The notes below the pieces were generated by a model, which was not told where the DNA came from, did no database searches, and saw only the letters and a list, made by a program, of their open reading frames with translations. A program made the translations under genes and the position numbers. Positions 51,705-61,661 of a stretch of DNA of 64,000 nt are shown here, one piece after another. The stretch comes from Pararge aegeria (taxonomy: Eukaryota > Arthropoda > Insecta > Lepidoptera > Nymphalidae). How positions within the stretch are numbered: the stretch's first letter is position 1; each line of letters begins with the position of its first letter. The DNA lies in NCBI RefSeq assembly GCF_905163445.1, contig NC_053197.1:682001-746000 (forward strand). The letters run 5' to 3'.

Positions 51705-52240
51705 GTGGGAGCCTTAGGCCGCCGCTAGTTTATTTTTTTTGTTTCATAATTCTACTACAAGTTAGCCCTTGACTGCAATCACAACTGGTGGTAAGTGATG
51801 ATGCAGTTTAAGATGGTAGCGGGCTAACCTGTTAGGGAGTATGGTAGTCATAACCCTAATCGGTTTGTACGCGACATCGCACCGGAACACTAAATCGCTT
51901 AGTGGTACGTCTTTGTTGGTAGGGTGGTAAACAGTGGCGTGGCGATTTTCTTCATATTATGAAGAAAATCACCAGTACGAGTTATAAAAAACTTAAGGAT
52001 AGGCATTGTAAGAGCTATAAAAAGCCTACCTTTAAGTATTTATAACTCGTACTGGAGTAGTCATAATCGGTTTCTACGCGACATCGCACCACGTCTTTGT
52101 TGGTAGGGTGGTAACTAGCCACGGCTAAAGCCACCCACCAGACCATACCAGAGAAAATTCAGAAATTATTAACTCCCAAATTGCCCCTGTCAGGGATCGA
52201 ACCAGAGAACTCACACTTAAAACCTCAGCGAAAAAAAATA
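51705..52240 (-). repeat. SINE-C with embedded MITE-1, inverted partner of 49,905
   Basis: Minus-strand SINE-C 3' part 51,770-51,931, truncated MITE-1 51,932-52,057, then the SINE-C segment 'CATAATCGGTTTCTACGCGA'..'GGTAGGGTGGTAACTAGCCA' appears a second time and continues to the head (box B type 'GGGATCGAACCAGAG'). 51,710-51,735 also has a SINE-C 'GGTGGGAGCCTTAGGCCG' on plus. Confidence 0.8.
51932..52057. mobile_element. MITE-1, truncated at one end
   Basis: Begins CAGTGGCGTGGCGATTTTCT and stops at CTCGTACTGGAG, lacking the outer right arm. Internal sequence is almost identical to the reverse complement of 49,985-50,111. Confidence 0.85.
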
Positions 52241-52244
52241 TATA

Positions 52245-52665
52245 ATTGTTAATTTTTTTGCTAAGGATCTCCAAAAACTTTCAAGGATTGAAAGCCGCAG
52301 GATACGTGTGGGCGCATAACGTAAATAGCTCTAAATGGGGAGGGAGCAATTGAGCCCACGCACGTCTCGCTCCCCCTTCAGGACCCCTACACAACACACT
52401 TACACACAGTTTTCCCTGACCGATTTCTACGCTGTATATACCTAGTGCACAAGTGTGTGCTCTTTTCCACACTCTCATAGTCCCGTGGATAAAAGCGTGT
52501 GCGCTAAAGACCGCACGGCAAAAGAGAAAATAATAACTGTTTTTTTATAATCTTTAATGTTTATAATGCTTTTTCAATATATAATATAAGCACGATAAAC
52601 CGCTAACTACATACACTAACCTCAAAATGTAAACCATTATTATTTATTACGTAGAGCTGTATCTG
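52245..52665. other. Gene-free stretch
   Basis: Nothing recognised; short CG-poor sequence. Confidence 0.4.
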
Positions 52666-52667
52666 TC

Positions 52668-53130
52668 TCATCATCATCACATCAACCCTTTACCGGCCCA
52701 CTACAGAGCACGGTTGTCCTCCCACAATGAGAAGGGGTTAAGGTCGTAGTTCACCCAAGGCCCAGTCAGGTCCCCAACTTCTGACGTCATCCCGACGTGG
52801 GCACACGCACCACGTACTCAGAAGCGTGCGGACTAATCACCGTCTTTAACCCGTTCACTTCAATCGTCGCCTGAGCCAAGTTTCGGCCTCACATGAGACC
52901 CCTTCGCTTCTTCAAGTCCTAGGGTTCAAACTCTTCCTGGCAAAGCCCCATTCCGAGGCTCGCCAGCAAGCCCGCGTTACGCTATTATAATCATTTGGGG
53001 TTAATCAGCTACACACAATCAGAAGAGAAAAAAAAAACCTGGCCCAGTGCCTATTGGTTGACTCCACATGAAACCTGCATGCCCGAGAGTTCTTTATAAC
53101 GTTTTGCTTCACCTGATTGGATATTTTAAT
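52668..53130 (-). repeat. SINE-A split by a poly(A) retroposon
   Basis: Left part 'CATCATCACATCAACCCTTT', 'TCCCACAATGAGAAGGGGTT'; right part 'GGCCCAGTGCCTATTGGTTG' and 'CCTGCATGCCCGAGAGTTC'. The right part is scrambled relative to other copies. Confidence 0.7.
52767..53040 (+). mobile_element. Short poly(A) retroposon with 8-bp target duplication, family unknown
   Basis: Inserted between two copies of GGCCCAGT (52,759-52,766 and 53,041-53,048) in SINE-A. It is 274 bp, GC-richer than its surroundings, starts CAGGTCCCCAACTTCTGACG and ends in GAAGAGAAAAAAAAAACCT. It could be the 3' end of a non-LTR element or a SINE or processed transcript; I do not recognise it. Confidence 0.65.
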
Positions 53131-53134
53131 TAAT

Positions 53135-53700
53135 TAAAACGCGCATAGAATCCGTTGCGTATTTTAAAAGATCTACGTACAAACAGCGGGAGCGACTATT
53201 TTATTTAATAGCTCCACTTCAATTTTTTTTTCTTTAGATACAAAGATCAAGTTGTAAAATGTCACAAGAATAAATTCAGATGTAGATACATATTAAAGAC
53301 AATCATAAAAAAAGACACTCGCACCATTTGTTTAGGCAGCACATTCACTATCACTGCCAAACTATAAATCAATAGCTGCTGCACAAATAACATAAAAACA
53401 TAAACACTTTGGCGCCGTACCAAATGCATAACTGACTCATTTCCACTAAATATATAACAAATCCATTATTAGTTTAGTCTTCTATTACGAGTTTATACGA
53501 TCTGAGGGTTTTTTTTCTTCAGAAAACATCTTCCTATCATCCGCAAATGTGTATAACAAACTGACAATTTTCCCATTAACCAGGTTCAAGAGTCGATGAC
53601 GAATGGTGTAATTTTTAGTCAAAAGGGCAAACGGTCTACGAAAACATGAGTGTATAGTCAACACTGGCCTCATATTTTGTATGGAGATCACGAATCGCCA
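53135..53700. other. Gene-free stretch
   Basis: No recognised feature. Confidence 0.4.
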
Positions 53701-53704
53701 TCGA

Positions 53705-54325
53705 TATAGGTGCCAGCAGGGCGAGCACAGGCAGGAGACAAAAATTATTTAAAGCACGGGAACAGAGAATACTCAAAGTTTACCTCCATTTATTATCCCT
53801 ACTAATATTATAAATGTCAAAGTAAGTTTTTTTCTTCGCTTTCACGCAAAAACTACTTAACCGATCCTCATAAAACTTTGTACACATATTCTTGGAAGTG
53901 TTAGAATTAATATAGGATACTTTTTATCCGGACATTAAGCTCTTAAGGTTCCTTTGGGAGAGGGGATGAAAGTGTTTGACGATTTTACACCATAACTCCG
54001 ACAAATTATAACAGATTTAAATAATTATTTTGTACTATAGAGGTTATAATATGTATTTATTTTTGCCCAAACTTTGTGCAATCTGATGGATGTAATTGGA
54101 GATAGAGGATATAACTCGCCTCGGATAGAAGCAGCAAACTCCTCATTTAAGGCTTAGCGATACTGAATACTTTAATTTTCTTTTGAACTATAAAATTAAA
54201 TGCAGACGAAGTTGATTATTTCCACTTGTGCGCCAATGCTCTGAGAGTTGATAAAGCTGTGGGAGAAGATAATTTTTTGTCCTTTCCCCGGGGAGATAAT
54301 GTCTCCTGCCCATGCTAGCCAGGGA
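53705..54325 (+). mobile_element. Repeat H split by a Helitron-like insertion
   Basis: Left part 'CAGGCAGGAGACAAAAATTA', 'AAGCACGGGAACAGAGAATA' (53,730-53,803); right part 'GATTATTTCCACTTGTGCGC', 'CCCCGGGGAGATAATGTCTC', 'GCCCATGCTAGCC' (54,212-54,322). Confidence 0.75.
53806..54212 (+). mobile_element. Helitron-like (Lep1-type) in repeat H
   Basis: Starts TCCCTACTAATATTATAAAT; has 'CACGCAAAAACTACTTAACC', 'TTCCTTTGGGAGAGGGGATG', 'ACTCCTCATTTAAGGCTTAG'; ends 'AAATGCAGACGAAGT', lacking the final CGCGGG..CTAG. Same family as 48,970. Confidence 0.8.
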
Positions 54326-54515
54326 AAGGCCTAATAAGCTATGAAGGAAAACATCGTGTTGAAACCAACACACCTGAGAGTTTTCCATAATGTTTTCAAA
54401 GGCGTGTGGAGTCCACCAATTCGCACCACGCTGGCAGACTACGGCCTAAACCCTTCTCATAGTGGGACGAGACCTCACCGTGTCGGTAATAGGTTTGTTA
54501 TGATGATGATCACAG
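54326..54515 (+). repeat. SINE-A, headless
   Basis: 'GAAGGAAAACATCGTGTTGA', 'GAGAGTTTTCCATAATGTTT', 'CAGACTACGGCCTAAACCCT' and tail 'TATGATGATGATC'. Confidence 0.8.
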
Positions 54516-54627
54516 ATTCGACTCTTAATTAAATTAGCGTGGTAGTAACATACAAGCTCGAACTTAGCCTAGTAGAGACATCAATCAACTACGGTATAAG
54601 TTAAAACATTATCGTAATTCGAATTTG

Positions 54628-54895
54628 CCGGCCGATTGGTGCAGTGGGCAGCGACCCTGCTTTCTGAGTCTAAGGCCGTGGGTTCGATTCCCACAACTGG
54701 AAAATGTTTGTGTGATGAACAAGAATGTTTTTCAGTGCCTGGGTGTTTATATGTGTATTATAAGTATTTATCTGTATTAGATTCATAAAAATATTCATCA
54801 GCTATCTTAGTACCCATAACACAAGCTACGCTTACTTTGGGACTAGATGGCGGTGTGTGTATTGTCGTAATATATTTATTATTACTATTATTATC
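54628..54895 (+). repeat. SINE-B, full-length, best copy
   Basis: Head 'GCCGATTGGTGCAGTGGGCA' (box A type) and 'GGGTTCGATTCCCACAAC' (intact box B). Body to 'TTTGGGACTAGATGGCGGTG' and a TATTTATTATTACTATTATT tail. Confidence 0.9.
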
Positions 54896-54964
54896 AGTAC
54901 TGACCTCTGTCACGAGAAAGAGATATTACAGCTCCATGCTACTTCAATGCAGCTAGCACTAGCC

Positions 54965-55205
54965 AGTAGCTTAGTAGTAGTAGAGCTTTTTGTGATAGAA
55001 CTCGTCCGGAGAAGTACTACAGCCACGCTTGTCTGCCGTCACACAGCATTCCTGTGTTCCGGCCTGAAAGGCGTGGGTGCCGGTGTAACTACAGGCTTAA
55101 CACCTAAGCCTTAGGCTGATGGACACAGGGGGGCATTTTGGATGTGTTTCTTGCATGCCCTTTCTCTGTTCATAAGCGATAGTTTTCCACTTACAATCTG
55201 CTTGT
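54965..55205 (-). repeat. Repeat D copy
   Basis: Minus-strand blocks: 'AGAACTCGTCCGGAGAAGTA', 'GCGTGGGTGCCGGTGTAACT', 'GGCTTAACACCTAAGCC', 'TTGCATGCCCTTTCTCTGTT'. Confidence 0.75.
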
Positions 55206-55394
55206 TACTTCAGTTGTTACTTTAAAATAGGTACTGGGAACTTCTTGGCAGCAACACACAATAACTTGGAATCTTCTGCCCAGGGTCTCTTTGGACATGC
55301 GAACCACTGAGACGACGAGGCACTTGAAATATGTGACTCGCAAGTAGCAGAACGTGGGTGGGCCATAAGAATAGCGCATCTCCAAGGGCTGTCA

Positions 55395-55560
55395 CGAATG
55401 ACGCCGGTTTCATTCAGACATGTGCGTCAAGCGATGCACGGCTGTTGGGCCGTTGCCCTTATACGGCGCAGGGAGCGCGCAGTGGACCGTGGCCAACAGA
55501 ACGGTCAGTTATTTTCCTTTTGTTTACTATCTATTTCGGGAACCGCGGAACGTGCTTGTG
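55395..55560 (+). repeat. Local duplication, copy 1
   Basis: Shares the order GGTTTCATTCAG, CTTATACGGCGCAGGGAG, GTGGCCAA and CGGTCAGTTATTTTCCTTTT with 56,228-56,385, some 830 bp away. GC-rich first half. Three overlapping plus frames here are open but unassigned. Confidence 0.75.
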
Positions 55561-55564
55561 GCGT

Positions 55565-55890
55565 GTTATTTTGTATTTACGACTTCCATTCGTCGGCGTA
55601 GGTTTTTAACGAACGATCCTTATGAGGACGAAATGAACAAATAGTGAAACAAGCGATGGAGCGAGCCACGTTTGTAATAAAACCGTGTACACGACTATTA
55701 TTAAAGCATCAATAACCACTCCACTTGAGTACTATTCCTCAAACAGACGGTTGGTCATATCATACCATGTAGCAGTTGACAGACATTTTTTTACCTCAAA
55801 AAAATATAAAAAAAGTTTGTGAGCTAAAATAAAATATTCATGCAACATCTCCCTCTTAATGCTAAAGATTGCGCGAGAGTCACAGCACTA
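55565..55890. other. Gene-free stretch
   Basis: Nothing recognised. Confidence 0.4.
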
Positions 55891-55894
55891 GGCT

Positions 55895-56065
55895 CGGGGT
55901 GCTGGTAGACGTCAGGGAGGTATACCAACCAGGCGTCACGTAAAGGCAACGTGATTTTTAGTTCGGATACCACCCTTCAGAGAGTCCCACATAACCTCCG
56001 TCCTGTCCGTTGGTACCAAGTTGCCACACATTTCACCACCACGATAAAACAAGGCTCTCCTAAGT
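55895..56065 (+). repeat. Repeat N copy
   Basis: 'CAACGTGATTTTTAGTTC', 'GAGTCCCACATAACCTCCGT' and 'CACCACCACGATAAAACAAG' match 20,555-20,700. Confidence 0.5.
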
Positions 56066-56227
56066 ATGAAGATACTTAAGTTATATAAGTATAATTTTCT
56101 TTGAGAACTGGGCTAACGCATGGAAAAAATATTCTCCAAATCCAACTAGGAATTCCTGAGATTAAACGCTTAACCTTCATACTAAAGATATGATTTGAAA
56201 TTCATACCAAATTGTGGTTGGGCAGTA

Positions 56228-56385
56228 GAACGATGACGGCGGTTTCATTCAGCTATCTGCGTCAGGCGTTGCATGAGCGATGCTTGCCTTATACGGCGCA
56301 GGGAGATGTCGGTGGAGCGTGGCCAAGAAATACTACGGTCAGTTATTTTCCTTTTGTTTACTTATCTATTCTTGGAACGGATTAC
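56228..56385 (+). repeat. Local duplication, copy 2
   Basis: Partner of 55,395-55,560: GGTTTCATTCAG, CTTATACGGCGCAGGGAG, GTGGCCAA and CGGTCAGTTATTTTCCTTTT in the same order and strand, with small indels. Confidence 0.75.
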
Positions 56386-56474
56386 AGCACAACGTGGATT
56401 ATATTAAAGTATTACAAGGGTTGAGATTAAGAGGATATGAATCATGATCGACCTATTTAATGTCCTACTGCTGC

Positions 56475-56785
56475 CTAGCATCATCATCATCAAACCTTTA
56501 CCGTCCCACTACAAGGCACGGTTTTCCTTTCAGAATGAGAAGGTTTAAGACCGTAGTCTATCACGCTGGCCAAGTGCGGATCGGTTCAGAACATTATGGA
56601 GAACTCTCAGGCATGCAGGTTTCCTCAAGATGTTTTCCTTCACCGTTTAAAGCAAGTGATATTTAAATTGCTTAATTTGAAAACGCATATAGCTCCCGAA
56701 AGTCAGTGGTGCGTGCTCGAACACGGTCTCCACGAAAGGAAAGCCGATGCCTTACCCACTAGGCTATCACCGCTTTATAAAATTG
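56475..56785 (-). repeat. SINE-A, full-length (tRNA-derived)
   Basis: Tail CATCATCATCATC at 56,481; body 'GAGAACTCTCAGGCATGCAG', 'CAAGATGTTTTCCTTCACCG'; head (minus) 'GCGGTGATAGCCTAGTGGGT' with box B degraded to GTGTTCGAGC. Good family reference. Confidence 0.88.
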
Positions 56786-56849
56786 TGTATCAATTATTCA
56801 AGTTGACTTTTGGTACTGGACTTTGATAGCTACATTTTTTAAATATAGA

Positions 56850-57030
56850 ATACTATATATATAAAAATGTTACGTTGTTTCGTGTACGCTTCAAAAACTC
56901 AAAAAGTTCTGCACCGATCGAGCTGAAATTTTAGCATGATATAAAATACGCATCAAGGGTTGTTTTTATAATTTTTTCTCAACCATTCAATCACAATGTG
57001 CCACAGCGAAGCGTGGCAGGGTACATCATG
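56850..57030 (+). mobile_element. Helitron-like, short (about 180 bp)
   Basis: TACTATATATATAAAAATGT start, 'AAAAAGTTCTGCACCGATCG' block, 3' hairpin TGCCAC..GTGGCA (56,999-57,018) then GGGTAC. The CTAG end is mutated to CATC. Non-coding. Confidence 0.75.
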
Positions 57031-57034
57031 TATA

Positions 57035-57695
57035 GTATATAGATCTGTATAAGTAAATGTTTAGAAAAGCATTTTGCGCTGCTACACTTTAACACTATAA
57101 CTACTTTTTCCCCAAGGGTTGTCTCGAAGAGATTGCGGTAGCAATAAGACCGCCTTTGCATACCTACTAATGTTTGTAAAAACATTATTTCGCTGTATTT
57201 GTGTTGGTTTCAATGCATTTTTATGCGATAAAGTGCATCTATTTATCTGTCTATCAAATTGGGCATTATTCACAAAAAATAATATCTCACATAGCATAAT
57301 ATAACCGCGGTCGATCGCGCGTCAATACGCGGATGACTTCACATCCGTTTCCGCGCGTGCGCCTGGCTCGCCTCCAAGCTATTCCTGACCGATATCCGAC
57401 GTCGACAACAGGTCTGATTAAAATTACAACCAAGATTCTGGCCAAAACTAATTTCACAACTAGAAACCTTTGAAATATGGGTTATATGTCTTTAAACCTG
57501 TATTCCTGATAGCATACATGACAATGGATAGCTGGCAATGGATATTATGAATGGATTTCCAGACCCTACGGTTTTGTAGCACCCTGTAACTCGCTTTATT
57601 TCCTACGCTGCGTTTTAAGGTCCTTACCAATCAACTTCGTATCCCAGTATCCGTTCGATCTAGGAGCTATGTCCCATTGCGTGAAAGAGTTTATT
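57035..57695. other. Gene-free stretch
   Basis: A CG-rich segment at 57,305-57,410 (CCGCGGTCGATCGCGCGTC) has no family match; possible regulatory DNA. Rest unassigned. Confidence 0.35.
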
Positions 57696-57697
57696 TC

Positions 57698-57825
57698 CGG
57701 CTCTTCTCGGTAGAATCTGCTTTCCGAACCGGTAGTAAATTCACTACAAACAGACATTCTTGATGTTTCAAAAGTGCTTATAAAGTAGGCCTACTTGAAA
57801 TAAATAAATTTAGAATTTTTTTTAA
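57698..57825 (-). repeat. Repeat E copy
   Basis: 'TCTTCTCGGTAGAATCTGCT', 'CACTACAAACAGACATTCTT', 'AAAAGTGCTTATAAAGTAGG', 'CCTACTTGAAATAAATAAAT'. Confidence 0.8.
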
Positions 57826-57879
57826 ACCCCCAAAGTTGGCATCCATGTTTGCAGCCATCACTTGTCAGAGAGAGTAGCA

Positions 57880-58045
57880 GAGATTTTTTTTATTTGCATT
57901 CCACTAAACGTTAGCCCTTGACTGCAATGTCACCTGATGGTTAAAGATGATGCAGTCTAAGATCGTAGCGGGCTTACCTGTTAGGGAGTATGGTAGTCAT
58001 ACCCCTAATCGGTTTCTACAGAACACTAAATCGCTTAGAGCAGGA
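57880..58045 (-). repeat. SINE-C 3' half
   Basis: 'GTTAGCCCTTGACTGCAATG', 'TGATGCAGTCTAAGATCGTA', 'TACCTGTTAGGGAGTATGGT', 'ACACTAAATCGCTTAGAG', with T-run at the start (A tail on minus). Confidence 0.8.
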
Positions 58046-58066
58046 TTTTGTTTGGTCTTTGTTTTT

Positions 58067-58325
58067 CGACGGCCGATTGGCACAGTGGGCAGCGACCCTG
58101 CTTCCTAAGTCCAATGCCGTGGGTTCGATTCCCACAAATGGAAAATGTTTGTATAAAGAACATGAATGTGTTTCAGTGCTGGGTATCAATTAATTATTAT
58201 AAGTATTTATGTACATTATTCATAAAATTATTCATCAGTTATCTTAGTACCCATTACACAAGATACGCTTACTTTAGGACTAGATGACGATGTGTGTATT
58301 GTCGTAGTATATTTATTATATATTT
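58067..58325 (+). repeat. SINE-B, full-length
   Basis: Head 'GACGGCCGATTGGCACAGTG' and intact box-B-type 'GGGTTCGATTCCCAC', body to 'TTTAGGACTAGATGACGATG'. A (AT)/(TTA) simple run follows to 58,372. Confidence 0.9.
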
Positions 58326-58504
58326 TTTTTTTATTATTATTTATTTATATATATAATATATATATATATATAAACAAGGTTTACCCACAAATATTTGAAT
58401 AGATTCATGTGAAAAGTCCTAATTTGGCCATGGTGGGGGAGTATCTGACTCCAAACTAGTTATAACTGTATTTAGGATATCACAGTTTGTTGGATTAGTA
58501 GTAC

Positions 58505-58673
58505 ATAAAAGTAATAGCTTTTTATGACTGAGGTCCTCCAGGAAAGTTATACCGTCATGCTTATTTCTGCGGCCAAGAAGCATTGTTCCGGTGTCAATAC
58601 AGGCACAAGATGCTTCAGCTTGATAGACACAATGTGGCACTTCGTAGGACGTATTCGTTGCATGCCTTGCGGA
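58505..58673 (-). repeat. Repeat D copy
   Basis: 'CTTATTTCTGCGGCCAAGAA', 'GCATTGTTCCGGTGTCAATA', 'ATAGACACAATGTGGCACTT' and 'TTGCATGCCTTGCGGAG'. Ends where a MITE-2 starts. Confidence 0.75.
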
Positions 58674-58674
58674 G

Positions 58675-58797
58675 CAGCGGCGTGCACTTCATACATGCAC
58701 AAAAGCGCTGCCTACCCTAACACTTTCATATAACTGGCAACGGATGAGGATTTTGACCTTTTATGCTATTTTTGTTCTTTACGATTACCTGGTGCAA
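58675..58797 (-). mobile_element. MITE-2, right end eroded
   Basis: Starts CAGCGGCGTGCACTTCATAC, 'GCACAAAAGCGCTGCCTACC', then 'TTTTGACCTTTTATGCTATT'. The far terminus is lost. It interrupts repeat D. Confidence 0.7.
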
Positions 58798-58894
58798 AAT
58801 ACTTTGCTTGATCCAACAGTGGTAACCACAAAAATAAACTTTTCTTTCTTACAAAAGTACGTACTTAAATACGTCACTCGACAGAAGTTGTTAC

Positions 58895-59100
58895 TAAAAA
58901 TTCAGAATTCAAAAATGTTTTATTCATGTAGACCGTAAAACAGGCACTTATGAAGCGTTTATACATTTAACATCTTACCATTAATGTTAGGTGATGGTGA
59001 TAACTGCATTAGTTAACTTAAAACTAGAGCTCCATACGCGCCCTGTTCTAAGAAGAGCCCACGAGAAACTTAGCCAGGTTTTTTTTTGTTATCAGCATTA
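58895..59100 (+). repeat. Repeat F copy
   Basis: 'TTCAAAAATGTTTTATTCAT', 'GTTAACTTAAAACTAGAGCT', 'ACGCGCCCTGTTCTAAGAAG', 'AGAAACTTAGCCAGG' and a T-run. Confidence 0.8.
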
Positions 59101-59104
59101 GACA

Positions 59105-59670
59105 ATCGATGTGTTTTTATTTTTTTATTTCATTGCAAATTTGGGTAAGTATACAGGTATTAAATATTACGGTTAGCTCTTAACCAAACTCCGCTTAACA
59201 GAATGCTCATCATGTTGCTATAATAGTAAAAATCATGTCAAATTAATGTGACACCTTATCTGAGATAGTCATTAGTTGCATAGTAGCTTATATTCATTAA
59301 GAATTCGAGGTAATATTTAGCTATGAAGTTAGAGCAATTTATACCCAAGCTTTTTCATCATACACGTTATACTTACATTAGTATAGGATTTTTCTATAAG
59401 CTTACCTTTTATATAAACTTTGAACTTATTGAGATACTAGGCTCGAAGAGAAACATCCAGAACGCTGGGACCCTGAGAGCCTTGTCGCCGTAACAGGATC
59501 GAGTGTGGGACGTGACGGTTAACGGTACGGGAAACCGGCCGCCTAGCCCTAACTGTAAACTCACTGACCCTCCCATCCGGGTTCCTACAAACGATGTGAT
59601 AGAACATGTATTACAGAGGCCTGGCTTTTGGCCGAACCCTGTGACAAGCTCAAAATCACCATCTGTCATT
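59105..59670. other. Gene-free stretch
   Basis: 59,460-59,650 is slightly GC-richer with a 105-codon plus frame that runs into SINE-B; no family match. Confidence 0.4.
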
Positions 59671-59672
59671 TT

Positions 59673-59999
59673 AGACGGCCGATTGGCGCAGTGGACAACG
59701 ACCCTACTTTCTGAGTCCAAGGCCCTGGGCTCGATTCCCACTACTGGAAAATGTTTATGTCATGAACATGAATGTTTTTCAGTGTCTGGGTGTTTATCTG
59801 TATATTATAAGTATTTATGAATAATTACACTTTTATTGTACACTTCATAAAAATACAGTAAAAATTAAAAGAGAATAGTTTGGACGATGTACACAATTAG
59901 TCGGCCTTATCGCTACATAGCGATCTCTTCCAGGCAACCGATAGCGTTAAACACATCTCAATACGAGAGGTAGGTGGTGCCTTTAAATATATACATAAA

Positions 60000-60043
<44 letters not shown>

Positions 60044-60190
60044 AACTTCTACACACTTTTATATAAACATACTAATTATTTATGTTTATTATTCATAAAA
60101 AGAAATATGTAGCAGTCATCTTAGTACCCATAACACAAGCGACGGTAACTTTGGGACTAGATGGCGATGTGCGTCTTATTATATTTATTT
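59673..60190 (+). repeat. SINE-B split by a 257-bp insertion
   Basis: Left part 59,673-59,819 (head 'GACGGCCGATTGGCGCAGTG', box B type 'GGCTCGATTCCCAC'); right part from 60,077 ('TTTATTATTCATAAAAA', 'GATGGCGATGTGCGTC'). Confidence 0.85.
59820..60076. mobile_element. Insertion in SINE-B with 8-bp duplication, family uncertain
   Basis: TATTTATG flanks it at 59,812-59,819 and 60,077-60,084. It carries 'TTTATTGTAC' and 'CGATCTCTTCCAGGCAACCG', blocks I know from a common lepidopteran repeat, plus an (AT)n run at 60,003-60,041. No coding frame. Confidence 0.65.
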
Positions 60191-60274
60191 ACATTCCCCA
60201 GCATATTGATAACACTTTAACGATTAATATGTATCCTACATTTAAATCTTATTTTAAGATTTGATGGACAAAGC

Positions 60275-60490
60275 CAGTGGCGTGATTAGAGGGTATGCAT
60301 AGGGTATGGAGATGATATTAAATGAGTTATATTTATCCAGTACGAGTTATAAAAACGTAAGGGTAGGCTTTTTATAGCGCTTACAAAGCCTATTGCCTAT
60401 TCTTAAGTTTTCTAAAACTCGTACTAAGATTATTATAATTTTATATAATCTGCATACCTCTGTCTCTCTCTCTCTCTCTCCACGCCACTG
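60275..60490. mobile_element. hAT-type MITE-1 with target duplication
   Basis: Starts CAGTGGCGTGATTAGAGGGT and ends CTCCACGCCACTG; flanks GACAAAGC and GACAAAAC (one mismatch). Near the right terminus a (TC)n run at about 60,462-60,480 has replaced the usual CCTCTATG. Confidence 0.88.
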
Positions 60491-60509
60491 GACAAAACAG
60501 ATGGCCCAC

Positions 60510-60605
60510 CCGCACCGCTAGCATGGGCAAGAGACATTTTCTTCCCCGGGGAAAGAACAAATGTTAATCTTCTCCCACAACCTTACCAAATCGTTCTCGG
60601 TTCGG
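60510..60605 (-). repeat. Repeat H fragment
   Basis: 'CACCGCTAGCATGGGCAAGA', 'TTCCCCGGGGAAAGAACAAA' and 'CTTCTCCCACAACCTTACC'. Confidence 0.65.
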
Positions 60606-60844
60606 ATACGTTTAACCGGTGAACCAGTAGTCACGGACAAGTGGTGACCTAATGGGTGCTGCTCGCCCGAAAAAAATACAATGAAATTGTTGATACAATG
60701 ATTGACTCGACTTATCGTTCTAACCTACTCGACTAAATTTTGAATGTTAAGACGCATTGCGCTACTATTTTCCTATTATAATGTTAAGGATTACTTAAAC
60801 GATAAAAAGCTTGGGTGTGAATTGCTCCAACTTCATAGCTTAAT

Positions 60845-61045
60845 ATTAATTCACTGTGAGATGGTGATACCAAAAAAAAATTTACCCGGCTTAGTTTGTT
60901 GTGGGCTCTTCTTAAACCAGGGCGCGTTTGGAACCCTCGTAGCTTTAGGTTTAAGTTGGCGAACGAAGTTATCACCATCCCCTTACAATTATGTAAACAT
61001 ATATGTATGAAGGCTTCATGTATTAAGAAATTTTGAATTTGAATT
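60845..61045 (-). repeat. Repeat F copy
   Basis: Reverse order: 'GAGATGGTGATACC', 'GGGCTCTTCTTAAACCAGGG', 'GGTTTAAGTTGGCGAACGAA', ending 'AAATTTTGAATTTGAATTA'. Confidence 0.75.
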
Positions 61046-61137
61046 ATGAAATTACTTTCTACTAGACTTAACAACTAAGGTAGTGCGAACAAGGAATTAG
61101 GGCATTGGCCATACAGATTCTCTTGGTTAATATCCCT

Positions 61138-61417
61138 ATCCCTATCCCTACTAATATTATAAATGTCAATGTAATTTGTTTGTTACGCTTTCACGCAAAA
61201 ACTACTTAACCGATCCTGATGATACTTTGTACACTTATTCTTGGAAGTGTTTGAAGTAATATAGGATACTTTTTATCCCGACATTAAGCTCGGTTCCTTT
61301 GGGAGAGGGGATGAAAGTGTTTGACGACAAATTATAACCGATTTAAATAATTATTTTTGTACTATAGTGGTAATAATATGTGTCTAATTTTGCCCAAACT
61401 TTGTGTAGATCTGATGA
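61138..61417 (+). mobile_element. Helitron-like (Lep1-type), 3'-truncated
   Basis: TATCCC is tripled, then ACTAATATTATAAATGTCAA, 'CACGCAAAAACTACTTAACC', 'GGAGAGGGGATGAAAGTG', 'CAAACTTTGTGTAGATCTGA'. Broken off by SINE-A at about 61,418. Confidence 0.8.
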
Positions 61418-61580
61418 ATGTGAGGAAAGCTGCATACCTGAGAGTTCTCCATAATGTTCTCAAAGGTGTGTGAAGTCCACGAATCCGCATTGGGCCAGCG
61501 TGGGAGGACTACACAGCCTTAACCCCTTCTCATTGCGGGAGGAGACCAGTGCCCGTATGATGATGATGATCATTCATATC
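61418..61580 (+). repeat. SINE-A, 3' half
   Basis: 'GAGTTCTCCATAATGTTCTC', 'GTGTGAAGTCCACGAATCCG', 'CCTTAACCCCTTCTCATTGC', tail GATGATGATGATCA. Confidence 0.85.
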
Positions 61581-61661
61581 CGCAAAGTAACGCCTCCTTT
61601 TATCCAATATATTAAGCAAGATGCTAGCATAAATTACAACAATCCTCATGATGTAATGTAA

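Noticed and set aside
54628..54705. tRNA gene at the SINE-B head
   Set aside because: Box B is intact but the sequence continues into the SINE-B body and acceptor arms do not pair; many copies exist.
55358..55644. Three overlapping plus-strand frames as a small gene
   Set aside because: They are alternative readings of a duplicated GC-rich module with no conserved frame between the two copies.
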